Source: Tepidaquicella sp964564635
Lineage (GTDB): Bacteria > Bacteroidota > Ignavibacteria > Tepidaquicellales > Tepidaquicellaceae
NCBI GenBank assembly: GCA_964564635.1
Contig: CAZMAR010000001.1
Span: 310,001 to 374,000 of the forward strand
Reading direction: 5' to 3'
Length of the DNA stretch: 64,000 nucleotides
The translations under genes and the position numbers were made by a program. Below are positions 28,910 through 37,942 of this stretch, piece after piece. The notes under the pieces were generated by a model. The model was given only the letters and a program-made list of their open reading frames with translations, did not search any database and was not told the origin of the DNA. Within the stretch, counting starts at the first letter, position 1. Each line of letters starts with the position of its first letter.

Positions 28910-29430
28910 ATGAAAAAATTTGGCTTTTTAATAAAATAATTTTTTTATACGAATATCTTTTAATACCAAAATAACTTTTACATAATCAAACTACAAACAA
29001 TGGTGCAACCTGGATAGAAAAGAATCAGGGTTTTAACCTTATCCCAAATGTATCCGCATTAATAATTGCCAATAATTATATATTTGCAGGAACTGGTGGT
29101 CAATCCGTATGGCGTAGGGCATATTCGGATATAATAGGAATAAAAAATATCTCTAACGAAATTCCTGATAATTATTATCTTTTTCAGAATTACCCAAATC
29201 CATTTAATTCAAATACGGAAATAATTTATCAAATTACCAAAAGCAATTTCGTTACGATAAAGATATTTGATGTTTGCGGGAAAGAAATTGCAATAATTGT
29301 AAATGAAAAACAATCTGCAGGCACATATAAAGTAAACTGGGATGCTTCTAAATACTCAAGTGGAATTTATTTTTACAGATTAACAACGGATAATTTCTCA
29401 GACACTAAAAGGATGATATTTGTTAAGTAA
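28910..29430 (+). pseudogene. Remnant of a T9SS-sorted YCF48-repeat protein
   Basis: The frame 28975-29430 has no usable start codon, but encodes a good C-terminus: TTNNGATWIEKNQGF (a YCF48 repeat), about 45 residues of linker, then a full T9SS sorting domain (FQNYPNPFNSNTEIIYQ, IKIFDVCGKEIA, SSGIYFYRL, TKRMIFVK, stop at 29428-29430). An in-frame stop at 28972-28974 closes it upstream. An ATG at 28910 followed by MKKFGFLIK and a stop in another frame could be the relic of the signal peptide. The simplest reading is an internal deletion that removed most of the propeller of a gene like those at 13420 and 14859. It lies between minus-strand genes and runs against them. Confidence 0.8.
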
Positions 29431-29457
29431 TAATACTTATTAAAAAAATCAAAAAAA

Positions 29458-29495
29458 AATCCCTTCCTATTCGATAGACTGAACAGGAAGGGATT
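29458..29495 (-). terminator. Rho-independent terminator downstream of fumC
   Basis: AATCCCTTCCT at 29458-29468 pairs perfectly with AGGAAGGGATT at 29485-29495 (11 bp stem, 16-base loop). On the minus strand the stem is followed at once by a run of T residues (the A-tracts at 29442-29457), so it serves transcription coming from fumC, whose stop is 24 bases before it. Confidence 0.85.
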
Positions 29496-29519
29496 AAATA
29501 TAAATTTCTAATAACTTAT

Positions 29520-30911
29520 CTATAAATTACCAACCATTTTTTTAGGATCTACCTTTGCAGTAAATTCTTCATCTGTGAGTAACCCGAGCTCTATTGCTGC
29601 TTGTCTGAGAGTCTTATTTTCCTTATGTGCTTTCTTTGCTATTTTTGCAGCATTTTCATATCCGATATAAGGATTAAGTGCTGTAACAAGCATTAGAGAA
29701 TTTTCCAGATGTCGCTTAATCACTTCATAATTTGGAACTATACCGACAGCGCAATTATCATTAAACGATTCACAGGCATCACCAAGTAGCCTTGCAGATC
29801 GTAAGAAATTATGAATCATAAGTGGTTTAAAAACATTAAGTTCAAAATGTCCATTCATACCACCAATCGATATTGCAACATCATTACCAACTACCTGAGC
29901 ACACACCATAGTTAGAGCCTCAGCTTGAGTTGGATTAACTTTTCCCGGCATAATAGAAGAGCCTGGTTCGTTTTCTGGGAATATAATTTCTCCAAGACCA
30001 CTTCTTGGACCAGAAGCCAACATTCTGAGGTCATGAGCAATCTTCATAAGACTGCAGGCAAGGGTTTTTAATGCACCAGAAGATTCCACTATAGCATCGT
30101 GAGCAGCAAGGGATTCAAATTTATTTTCCGCAGTTTTAAATGGTAAGCCGGTCAAATCAGAAATATATTTAGCAACAATCACATCATAATTTTTAGGAAC
30201 ATTTAATCCTGTCCCAACTGCAGAACCGCCTAATGCAAGTTCAGATAAATGAGCAAGAGTATTTTTTAATGCTCTTAAACCGTGGTCTATTTGCGATGCA
30301 TAACCTGAAAATTCCTGTCCAAGAGTCAGTGGAGTAGCATCCATCAAATGAGTCCTTCCAATTTTTACTATTTCCCAAAAATCTTTTGATTTCTGTTGTA
30401 TAGTTTTCAATAGCTTTTCAACCTTTGGAATTGTTACATCGTGAAGCATTTTATATGCCGCTATATGCATTGCAGTTGGAAAGGTGTCATTAGATGACTG
30501 AGACTTATTAACATCATCATTAGGATGTAAAACTTTTTTCTTATCGTCAAGTTTACCACCTGTTAATACATGAGCTCTATTTGCAATTACTTCGTTTACA
30601 TTCATATTTGTTTGTGTACCTGAACCTGTTTGCCACACAACAAGCGGAAATTGATCATCGAGTTTACCTTCAAGAATTTCATCACATACCTGACAAATTA
30701 ATCTCATTTTATCCTCTGGTAGAACTCCACAATCAAAATTAGCCATAGCAGCTGCTTTTTTTAAAACCCCAAAAGCATAAATAATCTCTTTGGGCATAAT
30801 TTCATTTCCAATTTTGAAATTTTGTAACGAGCGTTGGGTTTGTGCGCCCCAGAATTTATCTGTGGGAACTTTTACCTCTCCCATTGTATCATGTTCTATT
30901 CTGTATTCCAT
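29520..30911 (-). CDS. fumC: Class II fumarate hydratase
   Basis: Fumarase C interconverts fumarate and malate in the TCA cycle. The 463 residues match the iron-independent class II enzymes. Clear motifs are TDKFWGAQTQRSLQNF at the start, VWQTGSGTQTNMNVNEVIAN, the segment KIGRTHLMDATPLTLGQEF with the catalytic histidine, and the superfamily signature GSSIMPGKVNPTQAEAL with its mobile-loop serines. The end ELGLLTDEEFTAKVDPKKMV is typical of fumarase rather than aspartase or argininosuccinate lyase. It is 30 bases downstream of queF and is followed by a strong terminator. Confidence 0.97.
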   Translation of the reverse strand: MEYRIEHDTMGEVKVPTDKFWGAQTQRSLQNFKIGNEIMPKEIIYAFGVLKKAAAMANFDCGVLPEDKMRLICQVCDEILEGKLDDQFPLVVWQTGSGTQTNMNVNEVIANRAHVLTGGKLDDKKKVLHPNDDVNKSQSSNDTFPTAMHIAAYKMLHDVTIPKVEKLLKTIQQKSKDFWEIVKIGRTHLMDATPLTLGQEFSGYASQIDHGLRALKNTLAHLSELALGGSAVGTGLNVPKNYDVIVAKYISDLTGLPFKTAENKFESLAAHDAIVESSGALKTLACSLMKIAHDLRMLASGPRSGLGEIIFPENEPGSSIMPGKVNPTQAEALTMVCAQVVGNDVAISIGGMNGHFELNVFKPLMIHNFLRSARLLGDACESFNDNCAVGIVPNYEVIKRHLENSLMLVTALNPYIGYENAAKIAKKAHKENKTLRQAAIELGLLTDEEFTAKVDPKKMVGNL

Positions 30912-30941
30912 AGTATAATTAATTTAATTTATAAAAATATG

Positions 30942-31301
30942 TTATATTGTTTTTTTCCCATGAGAAGCAGTAACAGTTGAATATATTCCTCCACGGACGG
31001 AAAAAATTCCTTTTACTTCTATCCATTTAGGTTTTAGAACCTTGATAAGGTCATTTAAAATTTCATTTATAACATTCTCATAAAATATTCCATCGTTCCG
31101 ATATGACTGCAAATATAATTTTAGTGATTTTAATTCAACACATTTTTTTAAGGGAATGTAGGATATTGTGATTTTACCAAAATCTGGTTGTCCTGTCTTT
31201 GGACACAGTGAAGTAAATTCTTCTGCCTGATGAACTATTAAATAATCGCGATACGGGTGTTGATTATTGAAAGTTTCAAGAATTTTTTTCTTATCTGCCA
31301 T
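30942..31301 (-). CDS. queF: NADPH-dependent 7-cyano-7-deazaguanine reductase QueF
   Basis: QueF reduces the nitrile of preQ0 to preQ1, the only known biological nitrile reduction to an amine. At 119 residues it is the short (YkvM-type) form. The catalytic pair is visible as C33 and D40 in EFTSLCPKTGQPDFGKI, and the substrate/NADPH motif as VELKSLKLYLQSYRNDGIFYE. The C-terminus IFSVRGGIYSTVTASHGKK is also typical. It lies directly upstream of fumC on the same strand and complements queC at 26833-27525. Confidence 0.96.
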   Translation of the reverse strand: MADKKKILETFNNQHPYRDYLIVHQAEEFTSLCPKTGQPDFGKITISYIPLKKCVELKSLKLYLQSYRNDGIFYENVINEILNDLIKVLKPKWIEVKGIFSVRGGIYSTVTASHGKKTI

Positions 31302-31688
31302 TTAAATTTTATTTATCTAATAAAATGTAAAATAATTATTAATGTTTAAATAGATAAATTAATTCATAAAATACTTTCATAACACCCAAATTAATAAGTA
31401 AAATTCTTAAATTATTATTCAAGACCCCATCATCTATTTCAAAATCCTTCATTTTATCTTTGATATCTGCTTTCAAAAATCATAATTTGCATTTCTTTAT
31501 AAAATAAACAGAAACTTTATATCCTTCATATAAAGAAGATTTGCATTTTTTGGTGGGAAAATATTAAATAAACCGATTTAATATTATTGAATCACAAATT
31601 TTTCCAAATACTCAAAAATCATAACTAATAAATGTCACGCCAATTCATAATTCAATAAAGTAATTTAATAAGCAAATATTTTTATACT
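31302..31688. other. 387-base intergenic region, no gene seen
   Basis: The region between queF (transcribed leftward) and the end of the subtilisin-like gene is AT-rich with frequent stops in all frames. It contains one perfect 8-bp inverted repeat, CTTTATAT-CCTTC-ATATAAAG at 31515-31535. On the minus strand it lies about 150 bases beyond the protease stop but has no T-run, so I do not call it a terminator. The promoter of queF should be in the right-hand... that is, the 31302-31400 part; no consensus box was recognised. Confidence 0.5.
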
Positions 31689-33773
31689 CTATTTCTTTTT
31701 TAAACACTTCCATGTCCCATTCATAGTAACCGTATTATTGTATGTAACAGTAGTCCATTTCCCATCTATGGTATATTTATCATTTTCCTCTTTTACAATT
31801 GCATCGTATGTGTAAGTATGCATACCGAAGAAAAATACAGAATGCAGTTTGTTATTAATAAAAGAAAAATTCTGCTTTGGTATAGCTTTTCCTCCTTCAA
31901 CTTTTAGAGCGATTAATAAATTTTTTTCATCCACATATTCTACATTTATCGTCAATGGTTTAGGAATACCGATAACAGACTCTATTGTAGGAGCTGTGTA
32001 TTTACTTATCAATTCACTTGAGGAGGACCATCCGACAGCAACAACTTCACCTTCCCATTGTCCCACAAGGTCTTTTGGATTAATTTGACTTTTGAGTAAA
32101 ATAACACGACAGTTATCAGTATCAAGCCTTTTAACCTTAACACGTAAAATTGATTCTAAATCAGGTTTTTTAATCGTCCATCCGACAGAGCCTGGTGAAT
32201 TAATAGTTTTAATTTTTTCTTCACTCATACTATAATTGCCACCCGAAATATCAATTTCTAATGATGTACCACCCTCAGGTGAGGTTTTATTTATTGTAGC
32301 TGTAACCAAAAATTCTTCCGGACCTCCTGAAGAGGTAACCTCTAAATTAGCTAAACCGATAAGGTCCTCCATTTTAAGAGGATCTTTTCCTTCTTCAATT
32401 CTTAAATTATTTATTACTCTTAAAACAGCTTCATCAGCTCTAAGACAGCCTGCACCTAATTTTGATGGAACTTCTATACCATTTACGGTTTTTGAAGCTG
32501 TCTCAATTAGAATTTTCTTAATTTCTTCTGCTGTTAATTTGGGATTTATTGATTTCATAATCGCTGCAACACCAGAAACCTGTGGTGCTGCATAACTTGT
32601 TCCCTTTTGAAGTTCATTGTATTCAGATACAATACTACCGCAAGCAGATAAAGTTATTTCACCATTACCTGTACCAAAGTTTGTATAATTTGATTGTTTT
32701 CCCTCTTGGTCTAAAGCTCCTACTACAATCAGATTTGGAAGATTATGACTCCAATAATCAAAAGTAAGCCCAATTTTCAATTCTTTACTAAAATTACCAG
32801 CTGCTGCAACGAACAATACATCCGGATACTTTTTATAAATTTTCTCAAGAAAACTTTTCATAGCCAATGAAAAATTTTTGTCTTCATACTGATTACCGAA
32901 TGAACAATTGATAACTTTTGCCCCTGATTTAATCTGCCTTATTAATTCAGCTGCGGCTGTCATATGGTATGAATACCCATTATCCTTGGTAACTCGAGTA
33001 ATTTCTGAAGTATCCTGTAATTTGGGGTATTCAATAAAACCAACTACATTAATGTTAAGATTTTTACCAAGTATGGAAGCTACACCACTAACACCACCAT
33101 TTTTTGAATTTGCACCGATAATATTCACAACTGAATTTGCATGAGAATTACCAGTTTTATTATTTAAGTCAGATTCTTCATCCCCACCTATACCAGCCTC
33201 ACCCATAATTTCATTAGACTTTGTACCTAATCTTGTATCGTTAACACCGACTTTTATTGGATTCAATTTTACTTTAGAAATTTTTATAATATCCCATGCA
33301 TTCTTTAAGCCTATCATTTCATAGGCTTTACCATTATCACCTTTATAAATCGAGTCCTCCAGTGGGTTACACTCTACATTTTCACCTCCAAAAATACATA
33401 CTTCTGCATTTGGGAAAGCATATTCAACCTCAACTGTATTCGATAATTTTTCCAATTGTTCTGTTAATTCTTCTTCTGTTGAATTATCATTCTCAATCTG
33501 AAAAAGGTTCAAGAATTCTATTTCTCCAACAATCTTTCCATTGACTGACGTTGCAATTTTTTCAGCTTCACTTTTTCCAAAATTATTTTTTAACATAATG
33601 CATATCTGATTTATCGGGATAAATCCCCATTTTTTTGTGGGTATAATTTTATTGGTATCTGGTTCTTTATAACTAACATACCCAAGATTAACATCTTCTT
33701 CTGAACAACTAAAAAAAACGTTGAAAAAAATAAAAGTGATAAAAATTAAAGTGGATAATTTTATTTTCCCCAT
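31689..33773 (-). CDS. Subtilisin-like (S8) serine protease lipoprotein
   Basis: The 694-residue protein begins with a lipoprotein signal peptide (KLSTLIFITFIFFNVFF, lipid-bearing C23 in FFSC). Residues about 40-125 look like a protease inhibitor/propeptide domain (FGKSEAEKIATSVNGKIVGE, VEYAFPNAEVC). The S8 catalytic set is complete: D179 in KVGVNDTRLG, H211 in GNSHANSVVNIIGA, the oxyanion N327 in FVAAAGNFS and S393 in QKGTSYAAPQVSGVAAI. The Asp motif is unusual (VGVNDTR instead of V-x-I-D-T/S-G). Residues about 470-694 form a beta-rich extension without a T9SS sorting domain. I infer a periplasmic or surface-anchored protease. It stands alone, with AT-rich gaps on both sides. Confidence 0.88.
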   Translation of the reverse strand: MGKIKLSTLIFITFIFFNVFFSCSEEDVNLGYVSYKEPDTNKIIPTKKWGFIPINQICIMLKNNFGKSEAEKIATSVNGKIVGEIEFLNLFQIENDNSTEEELTEQLEKLSNTVEVEYAFPNAEVCIFGGENVECNPLEDSIYKGDNGKAYEMIGLKNAWDIIKISKVKLNPIKVGVNDTRLGTKSNEIMGEAGIGGDEESDLNNKTGNSHANSVVNIIGANSKNGGVSGVASILGKNLNINVVGFIEYPKLQDTSEITRVTKDNGYSYHMTAAAELIRQIKSGAKVINCSFGNQYEDKNFSLAMKSFLEKIYKKYPDVLFVAAAGNFSKELKIGLTFDYWSHNLPNLIVVGALDQEGKQSNYTNFGTGNGEITLSACGSIVSEYNELQKGTSYAAPQVSGVAAIMKSINPKLTAEEIKKILIETASKTVNGIEVPSKLGAGCLRADEAVLRVINNLRIEEGKDPLKMEDLIGLANLEVTSSGGPEEFLVTATINKTSPEGGTSLEIDISGGNYSMSEEKIKTINSPGSVGWTIKKPDLESILRVKVKRLDTDNCRVILLKSQINPKDLVGQWEGEVVAVGWSSSSELISKYTAPTIESVIGIPKPLTINVEYVDEKNLLIALKVEGGKAIPKQNFSFINNKLHSVFFFGMHTYTYDAIVKEENDKYTIDGKWTTVTYNNTVTMNGTWKCLKKK

Positions 33774-34334
33774 TGTATTAACTTTTAAAGGTTATAATAA
33801 ATAAGTAATTAAAATAATACAATTTGAACTAATTTTATTAAAAAATATAAATTAACCTTAATTAATTCAATAGAATTTTTCATATGATGTATTTGATAGC
33901 TTTCAAATAAAATTTGCAGATTTTAAATTCATATTTGTTAATTAAGCGTTATTCTTAACTTTCTAATTCTTCAATTTTATACTTAAATTAACCAAACTTT
34001 TATATCTTAAAAATCTCTATTATTATTTCTCTTTCTATTTTAAAATATCTTTATATTGTTCTTTCAGAAAAGTTGATAAGACCTTTAGCTGAATTATTCG
34101 TTACACTTATATTCAGTAATTATATAAAAACTCTTAAACAATTATTTAACTTAATATAAGGAAAAGCCATAATAATATTATTTTCTTTCATTAAATTAAT
34201 ATAAAAGAACTATTTTTTAGTACTTTGCTTCACACTCTAATATTATCTAAAACACAATTAAATTCTCTTGCATATTTTTGAATTATACTGAGTTTTTTAA
34301 TTTATTTTTGAAATTATTGAGTTTAATTTTGATT
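33774..34334. other. 560-base divergent intergenic region
   Basis: The region separates the protease gene (leftward) from the phytoene/squalene synthase gene (rightward). It is very AT-rich, has stops in all frames and no recognisable gene, RNA or repeat. Its only readable element is the putative -7 box at 34273-34280. Confidence 0.5.
34273..34280 (+). promoter_or_regulatory. Putative -7 box (TAnnTTTG) of the phytoene/squalene synthase gene
   Basis: TATTTTTG matches the Bacteroidota -7 consensus and lies 54 bases before the ATG at 34335. It overlaps the alternative TTG start at 34278, which argues against that start. Confidence 0.35.
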
Positions 34335-35249
34335 ATGGAGAATATTGAGTTAAAGAAAGCCTATGATTATTGCAGAGATGTAGCAAAAAGGTATGCTAAG
34401 ACTTTTTATTTTGCATCGTTCTTTTTACCAAGAGAAAAAAGGTATGCTTGCTATTCTATTTATGCTTTCTGCCGATACGCAGATGAAATTGTAGACCGCA
34501 AAATTGCTCTTGATACAAATATAAAAGGAAAAGAAGCAAACATTAACAATGAAAGAATAATTACTTTATTAAATAATTTAAAAAAAGAATTGAAAGATAC
34601 CTATGACGGAAAAGTTGAAAGTAATAATATAATGATAACATTAAGCGATGTTTTTAAAAAATACAATATTCCACTCGAACAGGCATATGAACTTATTAGC
34701 GGTGTAGAAATGGATACTGTAAAAGCCAGATACACTACTTTCGAAGAATTAAAAATTTATTGCAGGAAAGTTGCTTCGTCAGTTGGTCTTATGGTTTTAA
34801 ATATTTTTGGGTATAGTAATGAAAAAGCGGTCAACTGTGCAATAGATATGGGGATTGCATTACAGTTAACTAATATATTAAGAGATATAAAAGAAGATTC
34901 CATTAGAAAAAGGATTTATATCCCGTTAGAAGATTTAAAAAGATTTAATTATTCTGAAGATGACTTATTTGCAAATAGATTTAACGAAAATTTTGTTAAT
35001 CTAATGAAATTTCAAATAGATAGAGCAGAAAGATACTATGAAAATGGTAATAAAGGACTTAAATATATAGATAAAAATTGTTTACTAGGAGCTATTCTTA
35101 TGACACATAATTACAGAATGATTCATCGCGAAATAGAGAAACTAAATTATAATGTCTTTTCACACAGAGCATATCTCCCACTATATAAAAAAATCGTTAA
35201 TTTAATAACCATTTATTTAAAGTATTTGTTTAAAAGATTTAATTATTAG
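34335..35249 (+). CDS. Phytoene/squalene synthase family protein
   Basis: Family members join two isoprenyl diphosphates head to head (GGPP to phytoene or FPP to squalene). The ATG at 34335 (MENIELKKAYDYCRDVAKRY) gives 304 residues; the longer frame from TTG 34278 would add a hydrophobic stretch that overlaps the probable promoter. Both Asp-rich motifs are present: YAFCRYADEIVD and LTNILRDIKEDS, followed by RIYIPLEDLKRF. KTFYFASFFLPREKRYA and SGVEMD also fit. Sequence alone does not separate CrtB from the squalene-forming HpnC/HpnD branch. No desaturase, cyclase or other carotenoid or hopanoid gene is nearby; dxs, which feeds the pathway, is at 53585-55504. Confidence 0.88.
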   Translation: MENIELKKAYDYCRDVAKRYAKTFYFASFFLPREKRYACYSIYAFCRYADEIVDRKIALDTNIKGKEANINNERIITLLNNLKKELKDTYDGKVESNNIMITLSDVFKKYNIPLEQAYELISGVEMDTVKARYTTFEELKIYCRKVASSVGLMVLNIFGYSNEKAVNCAIDMGIALQLTNILRDIKEDSIRKRIYIPLEDLKRFNYSEDDLFANRFNENFVNLMKFQIDRAERYYENGNKGLKYIDKNCLLGAILMTHNYRMIHREIEKLNYNVFSHRAYLPLYKKIVNLITIYLKYLFKRFNY

Positions 35250-35320
35250 TATTAAATATTTACATTTTTATTTTGACAATAAATTGATAACTTAAAAGAT
35301 TATATAATTTATTACCCCTT

Positions 35321-37939
35321 ATGGGAAACATAAATATATATAAAAATATTGTAAAATTTATATTAATATTTGCAGTCTTATTTTTTACATATACAAATTG
35401 TATACCTCAGATTAATGTATATGAAAAACCGATAGAAAAAGATATACCATACAAAGGGTTACTTTGCAAAACAAAAACCCGATATATACTCGACTTAAAT
35501 GGACAGTGGAATCTATCAATAAATGAAGGCAAAAATTTTTCACCGATTAATGTACCCTCAACAATTGATTATAAAGGTAAATTATTATTAAAAAGACATT
35601 TTAATTTAAACGATGCTGCACTGAAAAACTTTTTCTTTATTCTTGTAGCAGAAGGAATAAGCTATGAATCTGAAATATATATAAATAGAACCTTTGTTTC
35701 TAAAAATTTATATGGGTTTGCCTCCATAATCACACCACTCGATGAAAATATATTAAACAATTCAAATGAAATTGTAATTACATTAAGCAGTGATTTAAGT
35801 TATGTTAATTCTATACCTTTAAAAGACCAGATTAATTATGGAAAAATTAACGCAGGAATTACACAGGATATATATATTTTAGCGGTGCCAAAATTATTTA
35901 TTCTTGATTCAAAACCGGACATAAAATTGGAATCCGAAAACTATGCAAGAATAACAAATAAAATATCTTTACTTGCAGGAAATATTGCAAAGTATAAAGA
36001 GGGTGGGAATATTTATGTAAAGACATTAATATTCAAGCCTGAAGATTTAGAAACGCCAATTTCAGAAAGTAATTCATTAAGAGTTAATATTTCGGATTAT
36101 CAACATCTGGATAATCTGATAAATGAACTCTCCATCAGAAATCCTATATTATGGAAACCATCAAACCCAAAATTATATGTAATAAAAACATTACTTCTTC
36201 AGGAATCTGAAGTAATAGATGAATTCATTGATGAGTTTGGAATTAATGATATTAAATTCTCCTCTACAAAAAAATCATTTGTCAATATTATAGGAGAACC
36301 TGTAAAAATTACAGGAATAAATTATTTCGCTGAAGCATCCCATCATAACAACATTATAACATATAAAAATATAGAAAAAGATATACTCTTAATTAAAGAT
36401 TTAGGCTTCAACTGTATTAGAGTTCCTGGAAGACCCGCACATCCTTATATAATTGATGCATGCAAACGAAACGGATTATATTTATTTGATGAAATACCAT
36501 TAAATGAAGTTCCATCGAAGATTTTAAATAAATCTGAATACATAAAAAATGCTTCAGAATATATTGAAACTATAATAAAAAGGGATAAAACCGCTCCCTG
36601 TATAATTGCCTGGGGAGTGGGAAATGATTTTGATGTTACAGAAGAGATTTCACAAACTTACTTAATAAAAATTCGGGAAGCAATTTCTAAATATGACTCC
36701 CGTCCTATATATTACACAACAAGCAATATAAAAGATGACTTATGTTATGAATTAACGGATTTAAGAGGTATTAATATAAGAACTTATAACATTAACAAAC
36801 TTGAAGAAATCAGTGATAAGTTAAAGAAAATTAATACTCCAAATAATCCTCCTATTTTTGTTTCATACATAGGTGTACCAATTGATAACAATAACAAAAA
36901 TGGGTATAATGATAAACATTCAGTAGAATATCAAACAAAATTTTTAGTTGAATCTTATAATCTTTTTGCAAAAAATTACCCCTGCATTTTTATATCATCA
37001 TACTCGGACTGGTTCGCTCAAAGACCATTGAACTTTCCTTTAACAGAAAATTATTATGTTAATACAAACGGCATTTTAGACCTTGACAGAAATCAGAAGC
37101 TTTCAGCAGTTTTTATTAAAAGATTAAACTATGACCAGAGCTTATCAAAAATTTCAGAAGGAAGTTCAGAAAATATTTTGAGAGATAAATCATTCATTAT
37201 TATAGTTTTCGGAGTTATTGTTGCTATATTATTTTCTTTCTTCTATACAAGAATACCCAGGTTTAAGGAATCAGTTGTAAAAAGTTTTTCTTCACTATCC
37301 CGCTCAGTAAACTTCTTTCAATATGCTAAGGAACAAAATATTCTATCAGTATATTACGATGTTCTTTTTGCTCTAATATTATCTTCCTCAATAAGTATTT
37401 ATTTAACTTCAATTTTTTATTTCTATAAAGAGAATCCATATCTTGATATGTTAATTTCAAATTTGTTTTCTTCAGATAAAGTAAAAATTATTTTCTCCTA
37501 TTACTTCACAAATCCAATATTATCAATATTTTTCTTATTTATATTCTGTTTTGTATTAATATTTATAGTAATATTTATTCTCTCCTTGATTACAATTATA
37601 ATGAAACATAGATATAATTTTAAAAACATATTTGCGGTTACTGTCTGGTCTTTATATCCGTTTCTTATATTTCTGCCCATCGGAATAATAATTTTCAAAC
37701 TCGGGACATTAAGTACATCTTATATAACTTTGAGTATAATTCTGTTTGCTATTTGTTACATTCTCTCAATTTTTCGTTTAATAAGTGGTTTTAAATTTAT
37801 GTTTGAGCATCACTTTGCAAGGGCTTTTTTATATGGTTTAATATTTTACTTTATTACTGCAGGTGGACTGTTTTCTTATCTATACTTCTATAAAAATACT
37901 TTGAGTATATTAAGTCTAATTTTAAGTTATAATATATAA
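35321..37939 (+). CDS. GH2-like protein with altered catalytic residues, fused to a multi-helix membrane domain
   Basis: Residues about 50-600 of this 872-residue protein follow glycoside hydrolase family 2: the jelly-roll (LDLNGQWNLSINEG, INVPSTIDYKGKLLLKRHFN), an immunoglobulin-like domain (RNPILWKPSNPKLYVIKTLL) and the TIM barrel (ITGINYFAEASHHNN, DILLIKDLGFNCIRVPGRPA, GLYLFDEIPL) closing with GILDLDRNQKLSAVFIKRL. The usual acid/base Glu after Asn is D436 in IAWGVGNDFD, and the nucleophile Glu position appears to be Y516 in PPIFVSYIGVP, so normal hydrolase activity is doubtful. One helix at about 625-642 and some five to six more from 680 to the end resemble a Yip1-like membrane domain. 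The N-terminus has its own signal/anchor. It ends 3 bases before smc. Confidence 0.75.
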   Translation: MGNINIYKNIVKFILIFAVLFFTYTNCIPQINVYEKPIEKDIPYKGLLCKTKTRYILDLNGQWNLSINEGKNFSPINVPSTIDYKGKLLLKRHFNLNDAALKNFFFILVAEGISYESEIYINRTFVSKNLYGFASIITPLDENILNNSNEIVITLSSDLSYVNSIPLKDQINYGKINAGITQDIYILAVPKLFILDSKPDIKLESENYARITNKISLLAGNIAKYKEGGNIYVKTLIFKPEDLETPISESNSLRVNISDYQHLDNLINELSIRNPILWKPSNPKLYVIKTLLLQESEVIDEFIDEFGINDIKFSSTKKSFVNIIGEPVKITGINYFAEASHHNNIITYKNIEKDILLIKDLGFNCIRVPGRPAHPYIIDACKRNGLYLFDEIPLNEVPSKILNKSEYIKNASEYIETIIKRDKTAPCIIAWGVGNDFDVTEEISQTYLIKIREAISKYDSRPIYYTTSNIKDDLCYELTDLRGINIRTYNINKLEEISDKLKKINTPNNPPIFVSYIGVPIDNNNKNGYNDKHSVEYQTKFLVESYNLFAKNYPCIFISSYSDWFAQRPLNFPLTENYYVNTNGILDLDRNQKLSAVFIKRLNYDQSLSKISEGSSENILRDKSFIIIVFGVIVAILFSFFYTRIPRFKESVVKSFSSLSRSVNFFQYAKEQNILSVYYDVLFALILSSSISIYLTSIFYFYKENPYLDMLISNLFSSDKVKIIFSYYFTNPILSIFFLFIFCFVLIFIVIFILSLITIIMKHRYNFKNIFAVTVWSLYPFLIFLPIGIIIFKLGTLSTSYITLSIILFAICYILSIFRLISGFKFMFEHHFARAFLYGLIFYFITAGGLFSYLYFYKNTLSILSLILSYNI

Positions 37940-37942
37940 AAA

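Noticed and set aside
31302..31400. preQ1 riboswitch before queF
   Set aside because: The leader is plain AT-rich sequence; no C-rich loop/A-rich tail pseudoknot pattern of a preQ1 aptamer was seen.
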